A stretch of 64,000 nt of DNA from Steinernema hermaphroditum (GCA_030435675.1 CM059621.1:15376001-15440000); one strand, 5' to 3'. Shown: positions 9,880-22,660, numbered from the stretch's first letter. Made by a program: numbers and translations. The notes: generated from the letters alone by a model not told the origin.

Positions 9880-12572
9880 GAAGGAAGGAAGTGATTCCAG
9901 ACGTGAAATGGATTCTCGAGTAGATTTCGAGGGTTGTTCAAATAGTGAGGGCGTCGTCTAGAAGAGGGGCGCAAACAAATTGTGAAATCGATGATCTCTG
10001 GTACGTGTGCACTCAATTGGTGCGCTTTGTGGACCGGAGATCAAGATAGAAGAATTGGAACGATGAGAGAACCAGTCATCTGCGCTGATCGGAGATTGAA
10101 CAGCGAACGTACGAGTGAAGTTGGGCTGGTTCACCGTAGACGGACGGACCATCTGTCTTTCTATAGTGTCTCGATATACGCACCACTCTACATGAATACA
10201 GTATCCCCTCCTAAATAATGAATGTCAAAGAATAATCAAATTTTAATGGCTTACGTCTATTTGCGAGATTGAAGATTATCGCTTTTCTGGGCAACCACTT
10301 CGTAAACAGATCATAGAAAGCTTTTCTCACTTATAATAATTATTGAATTTTATTGAGGTTTGTGAAGAGATTTCGTGGAATAATCGACCTAATTAAAAAT
10401 TCTGCATGAGTCAGAATCTAGAGATCGCTTTTAATGCAAGATTTTTGCTTGATATAGGCTTGAGTGAAGCTGAAAGGGAGTAGATTTAATAAAGGCTTTT
10501 CCAGAAACCGTAAAAATGAGATTTTTAAAACAAAAATGACGCATTCGGTTCGATTCATCACACAGTTAGGCTACTTGTTCCGGTCTTTGATTTGGAAACA
10601 ATAAATAAACGTCCTCTGGATCCAGTCGAGGCGCAGGGGTGTGGCATAGCGAACGGAGCGGAATCACACCTTCAGTTCGGCTACCGGCAACACTCGCAAA
10701 CTTGCTCTATCCATGAGGAGATTCGTTCAGAAACAGCAAACATCCATATAATGTAAACGTGAACGCACATCAAGCATCTACGTAGTACACTAATAAGAGG
10801 TCACAGAAAATCGAAACGTGGAAACTACACACCACAGAGACGCTGGCGAGACGAATCGAATATCATGAATTGAAGGCAGAACGGTCTAGAGTTTCAGAAT
10901 TAGTGCAAAAACATCTTTTCTCTAAACACAATAGAGTCTAGACGGTGTACGCTCTCTGTTTCGGTCTACGTTCAACCGGCCTGCTCTCACTGCTCCACGC
11001 CAAATGCATTCTCGGCCGGGTGTAATTACCCGTAGACCCGTTCAATGTGTTTTATTACATAAAGGATAAGCTGACGAACTGGTCGTATTCAGGCAGGAGA
11101 AGGAGCGGATGGGACTAATTCTATGAGAATTATCCAAGATAGGAGCAGATGTGTCATCGAAAATTACCTCAAAAAGACTATTTATTAGCAAGGAGGCTGT
11201 ATTAGCACTGTGAAGCGCTCAAAAATTCAATAAAGTGAGATTCATACCTGCATGTATTTGGTAATTTAAAATAGAACCTGAAAGAAAAACGCGCTTTTAC
11301 AAAAATCAGTTATCGATCTGGCAGTACGATGCGGAGAACCATTTCAGAGATCACTTTCGATGAAGTCTCATCTTCCAAGAAATGATTAATATTTACATTC
11401 ATCCAGTTTGATTCATCCAGGAGATAATTAATTGTCGTATTTATCCAGTTTGATTGAGGCTTATGGCTGGATTTGGTAGCTTCGTGAGCCAAAATTTAAG
11501 GCTATCATCTGCTTTGAAGCAAAGATAGGATCAGACCGAATGAGTGAACCAGCTCCGAGAAAATTATGAACCTCGCATTTCGTCAGGCCAAATCGACACA
11601 CCATATAGTCTGTTTTATGAGTCAGTTGCTAGGTAACAGGTAAGCTTAATACGATCTTTTGTCTCCGTGGAATTTTGGGCCTACGGTATCTCTGTCTCTA
11701 TATGGCACGGCGGTATTCACATTATAAAGACTAATTTATGTCCATAATTCGCACCTTCAATGTGATTCTGGTTCCAATAGCCGAACTTTTCAAAAGCTGT
11801 TTCAGTTTCCAAAAATGTCTCCTACAGATATATTTGAACAATTCAGGAATAAAGAATTATGGTGCCCATTTCAGATTTTATTAAGGCTATCGACTGGGTT
11901 TTAAGCCTGAATTCAAGGCTTCGGGTCATAAAAGCCGAACGAAAGTCGTTCTTATTGATAAAACTGCAGATAACAATTCTCCGAAATGGGTCCTTCGGCA
12001 GACATATTTGATAAAATCCCTATCTTGAGGGCACTGTCCGGTGAAGCGTGAAATTGAGTCAAAAACACGAAGTGCGCTGTTATGTCTGCTGGCGTAGGGG
12101 TGAACGAGCAAAATAAAAACAGAACGTGGACTAATGAGGAGGACGCGAGGCGCTCAATGAAGACGAGACGGAAGCAGACGGGCAATTAGAAGAGGGACAA
12201 TGATGCCATGGTGACCGTACCTTGAACTGGAACTGTAAACATGACGCGTGTGAGTTGTGGAAAAAAAGGAATGTTCCGGAAAGGGCGATTACAGGAAGCA
12301 AAACAGACACGTTGGCGGCGCTCTTATCGCAGACTAGAAGGTCGTTTGGAAAGAGGCTCTTACGAAATTTCGGGAAAATGACTTGTTTTCAGATGGGAGA
12401 GTATTTCAGAAGTGAAATCACGCAAAAATGAAATTTATTTTGGGAAACAAACTCATGATCACAATGCGGATAGGTCACATAATGAACCAGATATAACATA
12501 CGACTGAATCTACACACAGCGACGTTTAGCGGGCAAAAATTGAGAAAAAGCACCGGAAACAAGCTAGTTTAA
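9880..12572. other. Intergenic, mostly featureless
   Basis: No gene or RNA is recognisable. A fragment at about 10645-10690 (GAACGGAGCGGAATCACACC) resembles part of the composite repeat (GGACGGAGCGGGATCCCATC at 18635). Near 11390-11460 the word ATCCAGTTTGATT occurs twice about 60 bp apart. Confidence 0.4.
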
Positions 12573-13640
12573 AGGGACACGGTCATGGCGAAAAAAAGTT
12601 TTTTAAAAAATCTGAAAAAATTCATGCCCGTGTTTTTGAGGTTGCTGAAAACGATGGTGAGTGGCGATTCTAAGTTCGCCAGGTAGTTTCCTAGAAACAG
12701 ACCACAGCGCGCGATCTGTGGTTTGTCGATGGTCCCGTCGCGGGACGCGTGTCCCGACGCGATTTGCGCGACGAATGCGATTCGCGTACTGTAGTTTCAT
12801 CATTTTCTATCGATTTTGCTAAGTTTTGAGGGACAAAGCATCTTCAAAAGCATTTGTTTCGACTTGTTTCACTTCCTCAGCTTATCTCTAATGCAGAAAA
12901 AGATCTTCGCCACGATTTTGGCGATTTCGAGGGTTAGTTGCTGGATATGCAGTGGCATATACATCTGTGTGTGAAAACAATCAGTCGTATTTAAGTGTAC
13001 TTTACGACAACTAGGCGAATTTCACTGTCCGATGCAGAATTTACTGCTGATTCTATCACGTATCGATAGGGACACGTCCTAAATACAGATAGAATATCAG
13101 TTCTATGAAACGTGAAATGGCAGAAACACCTATATTGGCGCTTATAGTTTTTTGGCATTGATGTTTAGAGGATTTAAGTGTGAATTGGACAATCCACTGG
13201 CGGTTTGGCATTTCAAAACTCTCAAACTTGTAATAACATCGGACGAAAAGGAATATAGAGCGTTTCCATGTGATACTAACCCTCGAAATCGCCAAAATCG
13301 TGGCGAAGATCTTTTTCTGCATTAGAGATAAGCCGAGGAAGTGAAATAAGTCGAAACAAATGCTTTTGAAGATGCTTTGTCCCTCAAAACTTAGCAAAAT
13401 CGATAGAAAATGATGAAACTACAGTACGCGAATCGCATTCGTCGCGCAAATCGCGTCGGGATACGCGTCCCGCGACGGGACCATCGACAAACCACAGATC
13501 GCGCGCTGTGGTCTGTTTCTAGGAAACTACCTGGCGAACTTAGAATCGCCACTCACCATCGTTTTCAGCAACCTCAAAAACACGGGCATGAATTTTTTCA
13601 GATTTTTTAAAAAACTTTTTTCCGCCATGACCGTGTCCCT
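12573..13640. mobile_element. Foldback element with 366-bp inverted arms, TTAA flanks
   Basis: Arms 12573-12938 and 13275-13640 are near-perfect reverse complements with only a handful of mismatches, around a unique spacer of about 336 bp. Ends read AGGGACACGGTCATGGCG inward from both sides. TTAA is present on each side (12569-12572 and 13641-13644), fitting a TTAA target duplication as used by piggyBac-type transposases, although the end sequence is not typical piggyBac. There is no transposase. The 66-codon frame found in both arms on opposite strands is a by-product of the inverted repeat. High arm identity suggests recent activity or gene conversion. Confidence 0.85.
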
Positions 13641-13649
13641 TTAAGACGT

Positions 13650-15070
13650 CAGGCAACAAAATTTGTAATTTCAAAATCTGGAATCTGACATACAAAAAAG
13701 ACCTGGGAAGGAAATCGACAGCTCAACATAAATAAGGAACAAACAAGCAGCTGAGCAAAAAACCATTCTACACAGACAAAAAAAAGATCTAAAAATAGAT
13801 AGCACATTAGAGAGACGACTAGGTGGGAGATCCTGGGCCAGGCCCTCAGTAAATCCGAAAGCCGACAACTCTGATCACCAGTCGTTTTGTCCCTTCTTCG
13901 GCACAAGACGCGATATCCGATGCTATCAGAAGGTGGATAGGTCACACAATGTAGCAGATATAACATACGACTGAATCACATCGACATGATCGGGCTGGTG
14001 CAAGACGTACGATTTACGATTTTTCGTCTTGAACTTCCATTAGTGCTCAAGACCTAACGAAGGAAAATAGCGCAAATGTTCATTACTTCGGAATCAGACT
14101 TGGAAAGGAAATTCGAAAACCGACACCTCTAGCATTCAGCATAAACAACTGATAAACAACTGATGCGATATACGATTCGACAAAACAAACTCTCTTAAAA
14201 ATTAAAAAAATCCGATCAAAACTAAACAAGCTGGTTTACCTGGTTGAAGGCAAGAAAATAGGTAGCGAAAATTTTGTGAATTTCGAAAATCGACCGAAAC
14301 AAGCTGGATTAGACAAGAAAATTTGTAATTCCAAAATCTGCAACCATACAAAAATGAACTGGTAAGAAATCGATACCTCAACATAAATAAGGGACAAACA
14401 AACAGCTGAGCGAAAAGCCATTCTACCCAGACAAAAAAAAAGATCTAAAAATAGATAGCACATTAGAGAGACGATTATGTGGGAGATTCCGGGCGAGGAA
14501 CAAGGAAAATACAAAAATTCATTGTAGGGACGAATAAATGGGAATTTGAAGCCCTCATTAAATCCGAAAACCAACAGCTCTGCTCGGTAATCGTTTTGTA
14601 TTTCCTTGGCACAACACGCGATATACGATTCTCCGAAGACGAATTAGCTCAAAAATTAAAAAATCCGATCTTAACTAAACGAGCTGGTTTACCTGGTTGA
14701 AGACGTAATGCAGGAAAATAGATAGCGAAAATTTTCTGAACTTCAGGATCTGGCAATGACTTGAACAGGAAATCCGAAAACCGAAACCTCTGGACATCAA
14801 CATTCCATACAGACAAAGATGCACAAATTGATAAGGTATTAGAGATACGATTAAGAGGGATTGTGAACGACATCCAGATTCGCCAATGTGTTTTCTTTCA
14901 AAACTTTGCTAGTCAAAGAACGAAAGCAATCGGCAAAAATTGAAATAATGAAAGCCGGCAATATTACCTTTCGTAATATTGAAGTTCAAGTTGGTATTAT
15001 CCAATCTCACCGTTTGCGGAGATGCAGTGAAATCGCACTATCTAAAAGGTTGAGAAACAAGCTTAGCATA
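13650..15070. repeat. Degenerate tandem repeat region
   Basis: Units starting near 13655, 14310 and 14740 share strings such as AAAATTTGTAATT, CTCAACATAAATAAGG and AAAAATAGATAGCACATTAG. Other shared words, CTGGTTTACCTGGTTGAAG at 14230 and 14680, show a second offset unit. The units are diverged and truncated with no open frame conserved between copies. Confidence 0.7.
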
Positions 15071-15079
15071 AAAAAATAA

Positions 15080-17070
15080 GCAATCTCTGTTCTTTCAACT
15101 CTTCATCTTTCATTTATCCATCTTTCATCTGCGGTCGCATTCTGTGACTCAACAACAACCTAAGTATGCGTGCGCAATTGCATCGACGCCACAAACGATC
15201 CTTTGCGTTGGCTCCCGCATGCGAAAGTGATGACTCACCACGAGGAAGTCTGCCTCTGAGCTTTTTCTGTTGTTTGTTGCTAAAGTGGACGGACGTGATC
15301 GAACAAAAATAACGAAGAGGAACAAACGGCACAAACAATGTCTTGTAGAACAGTCAAGCTGATACCAAAAATGTGACTGAGCTTGAGTCAGCCTTTCCAT
15401 GCGAGACCAGTGTAAAAAGGTCTTCCTGTTGTAAGATCCGCTAAAACCCAAAACACATAAATTACATATACACATAATGCATTGGTATGTACCAATAACG
15501 TTAAACGGTTTCAAACCAAATGAGGACTGAGCCGGCGTCGAACCGACCCGGACCGATTACAAAATCAGAGACATTCGCAATGAGCCACACAGACAACTCG
15601 AAAGCAACCGCTTCACTGTCACTATACCACTAAACTGGAAGGTAATCTTGCTTGAGGCATCCACTCGCCACCCAAAAGTTTAACAAAGTATTACCATTGT
15701 ACCACCAAGTCGTGCTGAACAAATGACCTATATATCAAAGCAACTGAAATTGAATTCTTTTGGCATGCGATTTCTACCAGTGTGCAAAAATTTCGACTCC
15801 ATCACATGCGGACACTTCCGAAAGTTCCCATAGAAGTTAAACATAGGGCAAACGCTGGTACTGTATTAATAAATAGAAAAATAGAAAGAATAGAAAAATC
15901 AGTCTTCTCTTCCTACTTCAACCCACAAAAATCTCATGTTGGCGAAGAACGTTGGTTATTTTCTATGTCGTTTTTCTGTACGACATTCCTGAGTCTTGCT
16001 GTATTGAGATCAAAATGCATCAAAAAGAATATGTGTCAGAAACGTGAATTCGTCGATAAAGTAATTTAACCGTTTGATATTCCGGCTCGTTGTCTGCATG
16101 GAGTGCTTTCTGACTTTCCAAATACCAAGTCCAAGTACTGCCAATACTTTCCAAAAGTGAAGATGTTACTGAGAAATATTTTACAGACAGGTCCATATTG
16201 GATGCAAAACTTTTGAATTTTTTGCATCAAACACTTCTGCATTTGCAGTGTTTCACATCTTTTGCGAATTGTTGGATAGAAACAGGTCCCTTTGAAAACT
16301 TGAATTCTCACCAAAAATCATCATTCAATTATCACATGGTTCATCGTAGTCCGTTTCTAAAATAGAACGGTGAAATCAAGACGGTGATATTTACGGAAAT
16401 AGATACGATTAACGTTGTCCATTAAATAAGTGATGTACTAAGTGATACAAGCATGCCGCGTAAACACGACATCCGATCCACCCCACGTTGTCTCCTAATC
16501 GTGTCTCCTCCAACACCCATTTGGCGTAATCCACTCTCCTCCGTAATCCAAATCCGTTTCCCCGCCACCCACCTCCTCTTCTATTTTCCGCGCATCCGCC
16601 ACATCGTCCAATCCGAAAGTTCATTTCCGGACGTCGAGACACGCGATCCCACGGCGGCGAATCCACGTGGGACCGGAGGAGTCCTGAGACGAGGGCCAAA
16701 GTGCACCAAAACAAAGTGCTTAGCGCGCATAAACAAATAACTTTATGATGTGGTGGCGGTGGGGGACGAGAACGCCGAAAGGTTAAGGTTCTTAGCCTCT
16801 GGAGGCCAACAAACGGATTTTCTGTTTAGAGCCGATGATTGATGGATGCAGTAAAAAATAGATATCTCTGGAGCTTATGCATAAAAACGGGATCTGTCGA
16901 AGTTGAAGGTGTAAGTTTAACCCCTGGTTGGTAGAATGGAAGAAGTTATTTATGATTTGATCGATGTTCAGCTGTGATAAAAGCTCGGATGATCAAAAAT
17001 ATCTTTTTTTGAATACTAGGCGACGGCGTTAATGATAGCTTCTTATTCCGACCAGACATAAGCATAGAAA
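15080..17070. other. Intergenic, no supported gene
   Basis: Short open frames only. A GC-richer island at about 16445-16735 has repeated CCGTAATCC-like words (GTAATCCACTCTCCTCCGTA) and CACGTG near 16664, but no protein motif. Nothing else stands out. Confidence 0.4.
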
Positions 17071-17129
17071 TGCCTAAAAAGAGATCTCGATTGTCAAGGT
17101 TCAAATTCCAAGAAGGTGAGACAAAACGT

Positions 17130-17640
17130 AATAATAGCTTCTAATACAAACGATTGTGTAGAGCTAAAACAGGTGATGTCCGTGCCAAAAAAAAACACGA
17201 TGGTTTGTGGTTTTTGAGAGGAAACGATTTCTGACCCGAGCGTCGATCGAACTAAAGAAAAATCAATTGAAATGGTTGCAAAATGCACATTCTAAGAGTG
17301 ACAGAACGAAAGAGCTGACATAAATGTGACAAAAGACGTAAAAATATAAAAAAAATATGTTGAGATATGGAGATCTAAAAGGCATATAAAAACCGTGACA
17401 AGAGTTTGAAAAGCATGAATGCAAAAATAAGCTTATCACAGAGGAACGAGAGATAGCAATCAAAAATACGGATAATGTTTTTAAGGTCACTAAGAGGCAA
17501 ACAACGAAGAAGCTCAAAATATAAGCGAGATAGAGCTAATGAATGGTTAAACAGGTGATGATCGAACCAAAAAGGACAATGGTTTGTGGTTTTTGAGAGG
17601 AAACGATTTCTCAGCCGAGCGTCGATAGTTGAAGTGCTTG
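17130..17640. repeat. Direct duplication containing ATGGTTTGTGGTTTTTGAGA
   Basis: The block at 17195-17255 (GGTTTGTGGTTTTTGAGAGG, AAACGATTTCT, CCGAGCGTCGAT) recurs at 17580-17630. Upstream words AACAGGTGATG match as well. The copies are about 380 bp apart in the same orientation. Confidence 0.65.
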
Positions 17641-18477
17641 CCAAGTATATTCAGGATCGGTCTAGGAGTCATCTAAAAACATGGAAAAATGTAAAAACAA
17701 CGTGGTGCGGCAGTCTGAACGACCAAAAATGCAAAAACCACAAAAAATGAAATGATCGGAAAGAACCGTAGGCTGCAGAAACGCGTCAACAGATCAGCAG
17801 ATCAAAAATCGCTTTATCTAAACATAGTTTGTTCCTTTCCCGAAATGATACCCGACATACGAAAATCTTTCATCCTAGACATGCATGGCTTCTTTTTTGC
17901 TCAAGGTGAAGAGATGAAGTGTTAAGAGATTAACCTATACTATCAACAAACAAATTTCGCAGCAAATTCAGAAAGACATTCGTTTTCGAACAAAAATCTC
18001 TCTTTCAGAACATATGTAGCTTGTCTTTCCCGCATACATAGAGGGTGTGGATTCGAGGCAGATTCATGCCGTTTACCTCTCCCAAAAAGCTCGTTCTCCC
18101 CTGCTCTTCTCTTAATTGCCAGGGCGCGTTTGCAAAAACACGTCGAGCACGTTGTTTTCGTTTGTCACCCGATGGCACGGTCTCGTGCCGTACGGCCACG
18201 GGAATGTTTGTTTTCTGCTTTCGCCTCCTCCACCCTCTCCATATGGGCACACATCATAGGTTTGGGGATCTGCCACAACATGGAGCGTCATACAGTGGCG
18301 CCGTCTCGGAAAGCGGAAAACCTTTCATAATGCACATCCATTGACGCCAACGCGACGTTCCAATGTCTGTTCTATGCCTCATGTCCTCCACATCCATTGC
18401 AGAAAGATGTTCAAGAAGCATACGAGTTTACGAGTTTACGAGTTTATCTTCTCGTATCGAAGGCTTACACCTTGCGA

Positions 18478-18925
18478 GACGTCATATATGCACAAAAAGG
18501 CACTAATCACACCGTAGTCGCTGATTTTCCTCTGGCTTCGGCTGGAGATGGCATCCGAGAAGAACGATCAGTGGTCCCATTAGTATGCGCGGGCGTTGAA
18601 GTGGCGAAGAACTTGAATCAAGTCGCAGCGGACGGAGCGGGATCCCATCTTCAGCTGGCAGCGCAGACGTCGGAGTTGCAACGCTTCTTCGGCTTCTCTG
18701 GCCGCGCGGGTGGAGTCGGGCGGTTGTGACGGTCTTCTTGGCAAGACGGTGGAACTACGGCTTCCTGGTGTTCCAGGCCTTCTGGGAGCCGGGGCGATCA
18801 TTGCGTCCGCAATGACAATCGAGAACGACCTCTTACTCAACTCATTCGCCTCAGACAGCCTCAGAGAGAGAGCGAGTGGACGACCCGACCGATCGCTGGG
18901 GACACAAATGAAAGACCCTCAAGAA
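18478..18925 (+). repeat. Composite dispersed repeat, copy 2
   Basis: Fullest partner of the copy at 6385-6860, in opposite orientation: outer part CACACCGTAGTCGCTGATTT, middle CAGCGGACGGAGCGGGATCC, core CTTCTGGGAGCCGGGGCGAT, end CGACCGATCGCTGGGGACAC. Reading frames are not preserved among copies. No pol III B-box was convincing. Confidence 0.75.
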
Positions 18926-19149
18926 GCATGCCTTGATTTAAATGGATAAACGCATGAAACATATAAATATAAATGCATGAAATAAATGTATATGCATGAA
19001 ACCTCAAGGATCAAAAATTTAACTATTTCTTTGTACACTTTTACGTGAGTCGTAGCCATTTGTTTGTGTCACAAATAAAAAAAGTTCTCAAATCGAAACG
19101 GGGACACACAGACTCAACTGTAACTGCATATACCCGAACAGCACTATGA

Positions 19150-19461
19150 TTACAATTTGTGGTTTCCAGCTCCAACCATCGATGCATTCTTTTCGCTCGG
19201 ATCTATCAGACATGCGTCGAAAGATGCTGATGTTGGCACAACGCCAGCTTCGGTTCTCTTCATGTGAGATCCAGTCCAGGCGCTGCCAGTGGAAGCCGTC
19301 GGAAGCTCAGCCTTAATACCACGATGTGATTTGGCGTCACTTAGGAAGGTTCTCTCCACTACAGGACGAATCGCAAAGTAACCTTTTTTTTCCGAGAAGA
19401 GTGAGAACAGGGAGAGGAAGGTGAAGAATCCTGCGGATGCGCCATCACCGCTTGCGTACAT
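19150..19461 (-). CDS. Doubtful hypothetical 103-residue coding exon
   Basis: An open frame from ATG at 19461 to a stop at 19150, immediately downstream (minus strand) of a good acceptor, ATCGTTTCAG, ending at about 19475. The product is hydrophobic near its start (FFTFLSLFSLF), then Ser/Ala/Lys-rich. A second possible exon lies upstream on the same strand at about 19930-19670, but I could not join the two in phase with a normal donor. No known domain is recognised. It may be the last exon of a small nematode-specific gene or a chance frame. Confidence 0.3.
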   Translation of the reverse strand: MYASGDGASAGFFTFLSLFSLFSEKKGYFAIRPVVERTFLSDAKSHRGIKAELPTASTGSAWTGSHMKRTEAGVVPTSASFDACLIDPSEKNASMVGAGNHKL

Positions 19462-19539
19462 AACTCTAACTTTCTTCTGAAACGATTATGGTCTGGAACG
19501 AGGTGACCGTAACCAGAGATGTTACTCGCTCGAAATTTC

Positions 19540-19630
19540 ATCGAGTCTCGGGATCGGGATCGAGATCGGGATCGAAAATTTTTCGAGTCTCGAGATCGAG
19601 ATCGGGATCGAGATCGAAAGATCGAAGAAA
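19540..19630. repeat. GATCGA/GATCGG simple repeat
   Basis: Alternating GATCGA and GATCGG hexamers interrupted by TCTCGAG and AAAATTTTTCGAG. Translated in one frame it reads as Arg-Ser or Arg-Asp repeats, purely from the period. The internal palindromes TCGAG and CTCGAG allow folding. Confidence 0.75.
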
Positions 19631-20599
19631 TTGCTCGAAATTTCGAGACTCGAATAACATCTCTGACCGTAACCAACCTCCAGACTTTGTTGAATACCGT
19701 ATGTTTTTGTTACCATTGTATTGTTTGGCTGTTCCATCGAAAGTGGAAAGTTTCGTTATCGTAGAATCTGGGATGTTGATTCGGCTCGACTGTGTAGAAA
19801 CCAAGGCATTGTTGTTATAGAAATTGAGGTATATTTCATCGTGATACCCACCGATTCTGTTGAAAGTTGACGCAGTGGTAGTGCTCATGGAGTGCATGCT
19901 TCCTTGGAAATCTTTACATTTTCTTACGCCTAACATAACGTAAAAATAGCGATCTTCCAGCTGTCACTAGGTAAAAAATAATCTACACAATAGGGGTTAT
20001 TTATATTTGTTCTTTGAAATATCCTCAAAAAGAGACAACAATGTACCATAAAATTACGACTCTTTCCGCTATTTGCGTCCCATAGACAGGCTGACCGATG
20101 ACAAATTCCAAGAAAACGGTGTGTAATTACCGTGACACATAAAGGAATATATCGGGAACGAACTAAAACTGGGGACAGTGCTATGCGATGTTCGATATAC
20201 ACAAAAGGCTAAAAATGTTTCCTTCCTTCCGACAAGACCACTGCAGCGCGGATTGGAAAGTAAAGGGCGCTTTGTGTGGGCGGATCGGAAACCAAATATG
20301 TAAGCACCCTGTCTTCTTAAACCACACAGAGAAAGAATGATGCGTTCAACAGAAGTCGATCGAAGTGTCTGGCGATTGGACTAGCAGGCAAATCAAGTTA
20401 CACAAATGACGTGGCACGCTCGGTCCCAGCACGAACTGTCTGAACATAGCTACCGTTGCGATTTCATCCGACTGCTCGAAATTCGCGCGAGTGGTTGAAA
20501 TTTTGCACCGAAGCTCGTTTGCCTTTCCGTTTTCGGTTCGAGTTGGTTTTGTGTGTTTTTAGGCTGACACACCGAAGCGAGGCCATGCTGCACTACATC

Positions 20600-21370
20600 G
20601 CAGGGCGAAAGTCAAGCCTGCTGGATTCAGCTGCCCTGTTGCAGCGTCTTTCTGTTTTCGTTTAGCAACGTTTTCGTGAATTTTCAATCATGTAAGCCAA
20701 GTCGCTCGAGAGTAAGATCGCGTGGTTTAAACATGTGCCCTTGTTTGCGTAGCACACTGTGCAATAGTTACAGCGCATCGTTTGCTTCTGTATCATCTGT
20801 GTATGGCCTGTTGGTGCAAATTCCAAGATTCTCAGCTTCACTCTTGGCGTGTCGTCAAGTATTTCAGCCACTGTCTGTGGGGTGAAGAGGAAGGTTGCAC
20901 ATGCGAGGGCAAAGTCAAGTCTGTAGGATTCAGCTGTTCTGTTGCGGCGTCGAGTGCTGCTTGATTTGTGGATGGTTCGCGCTTGTTTTAGAATTATATT
21001 CTATCGACCATCCTTGTAAAGATTACAAGGATGGTTGATAGAAATTCCAAGGGGTTGGCTTGTTTGTAGCTGTTGCGCACAGTACTTCAGCAAATTTGAA
21101 GGACGGAGCTCTTCCGGAAAAGCGCTTTTCGGCTGGATCGTCCATCTTCTTGCTTTCGTTTTGGAGCGTGTTCGTAAATTTTCAGGGATATAGGTCAAGT
21201 CGCTCGAGTAAGATCGTGTGGTTGAACATGTGCCCTTGTTTACATCGCGCGTTGTGCAATAGTTACAGCGAAGTTTGCTTGTGTATCATATATGTATTGC
21301 CTGACGATGCAAATTACAAGATGTTAGCTTCTCTCGTAGCGTTTCGTCAACTGTAGAGTGAAAAGGAAGG
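20600..21370. repeat. Diverged tandem duplication upstream of the cofilin gene
   Basis: The block 20660-20865 (GTGAATTTTCA, AAGTCGCTCGAG, ATGTGCCCTTGTTT, GTGCAATAGTTACAGCG) is repeated at 21165-21345 with many substitutions. A smaller piece (GGATTCAGCTG..CTGTTGC) repeats at 20622 and 20928. No frame survives both copies. It may contain untranslated leader of the cofilin gene. Confidence 0.65.
21001..21041. repeat. 19-bp hairpin between duplicated blocks
   Basis: CTATCGACCATCCTTGTAA (21001-21019) and TTACAAGGATGGTTGATAG (21023-21041) are inverted with one mismatch and a 3-nt loop. It could be a small terminal-repeat insertion or an RNA hairpin. Confidence 0.6.
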
Positions 21371-21791
21371 TTGTCGGCTCCGAAGTGTGCAAGTCATGTG
21401 ACTGTAAGTTTGCTGAGTGGATTCCCTGTAAAGCAGCCAATTGGTTAAATTCCAATCATATTCTGTCGAACTTTTTATTGAACAGCGGTTCGAGGTCTTA
21501 GCAGCTGTTCCCTCAGCATGTTTCCTATCGCAAGCGGATATTTCAGGGCGATTTTGTTGTAAATGCGAGATATTCGATCTGACTTGTGTTTGTCCTTTGC
21601 AAGATGGCCAGATTTGCAATGCGGCGACTTACTCTTATTCATGTCAGGCAGAATCTATGCTTGTATCGCCACGCGTTTGTTTTGGACTTCTGCAATATTT
21701 GATATGGCTCAAATATGTCTTTCGCGAGTGTTTATGTTTAACCTTCGATGTTTATTGTAATCCTGGTTATATTCTTCAGAAAGTTACAACC

Positions 21792-22336
21792 ATGTCATCC
21801 GGAGTGCTCATCCACCCTGACTGCCAAACTACCTTCAAGAAACTCTGTGAAGGAAAGGCTGAGATCCGGTACATCATATACAAGATCCAGGAAAAGGAGG
21901 TCGTTGTGGAGACTGCCGTCAGCCACGAAGAGGTAGCCGTCTCAAACTTCTATCGCTGTTATTGTATTTTGCTTCTTTGCAGGTGGGCGCATCTGAAGAC
22001 GACTACGAGACCAGCTCGAAAGCCGCTTACGAGGCGTTCGTCAAGGACCTGAAGCAGCGTACTGACGGCTTCACGGACTGCCGATACGCCATGTTTGACT
22101 TCAAGTTCACCTGCACTCGCCCTGGCGCCGGCACCTCCAAGATGGACAAGATAGTCTTCATCCAGCTGTGTCCTGATGGTGCCAGTATCAAGAAGAAGAT
22201 GCTGTACGCCGCGTCCGCCTCCGCTATCAAAGCCTCGCTGGATGCGGGCCGCTTCATCCCGTTCCAGGTGTCAGATGAGTCCGAAATCGCCCACAGCGAA
22301 CTCATCAGCAAATTGAACGACAAGTTCCATGACTAG
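21792..22336 (+). CDS. unc-60: ADF/cofilin, UNC-60A-like
   Basis: Two coding exons, 21792-21932 and 21983-22336, joined across a 50-bp intron (GAG|GTAGCC, TTTGCAG|GTG), give 164 residues, the usual length of nematode UNC-60A. The protein binds and severs or depolymerises actin filaments in the cytoplasm. It starts MSSGVL with serines at 2 and 3 in the N-terminal regulatory position, and has the actin-binding long helix region KMDKIVFIQLCPDGASIKKK and the C-terminal FQVSDESEIAHSELISKL. The ATG lies 12 nt after a TTCAG acceptor at 21779, suggesting an upstream non-coding exon or trans-splicing. It converges with the enzyme gene on the other strand, 405 bp away. Only the A-type body is visible; no B-type exons follow. 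Confidence 0.93.
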
Positions 22337-22660
22337 ACGTATTTGCGATGTTGGTAGATTATTAATTATGCTTTGTTTGTGTAAATGTTTTGTAGGTATT
22401 GCTCTTGTCGTGTTTTGTTTGCGTTTGGTGGTGTATGTGCTGTGTTCTTTTCTAGTTTGTTCGGATGGGACTGATGCAAGGACCTCTCATATCATGAACT
22501 CTTGCTGAAACTTCTTTCATTCAAATAGTTAAGAACTTGTTGTTGATCGCGCGGCTCTAGATTGAGAGCATCAATTATTGACAGTCCGATCTTCACAGTA
22601 AATCAGGGTTGACGATCAAACCACGCCGGCTGATTGCGTCGCAGAGTTCGTGAACAGGAC

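Noticed and set aside
12603..13610. Two copies of a 66-codon frame (MMKLQYANRIRRANRV) on opposite strands
   Set aside because: They are the two arms of the foldback element; identical frames are a consequence of the inverted repeat.
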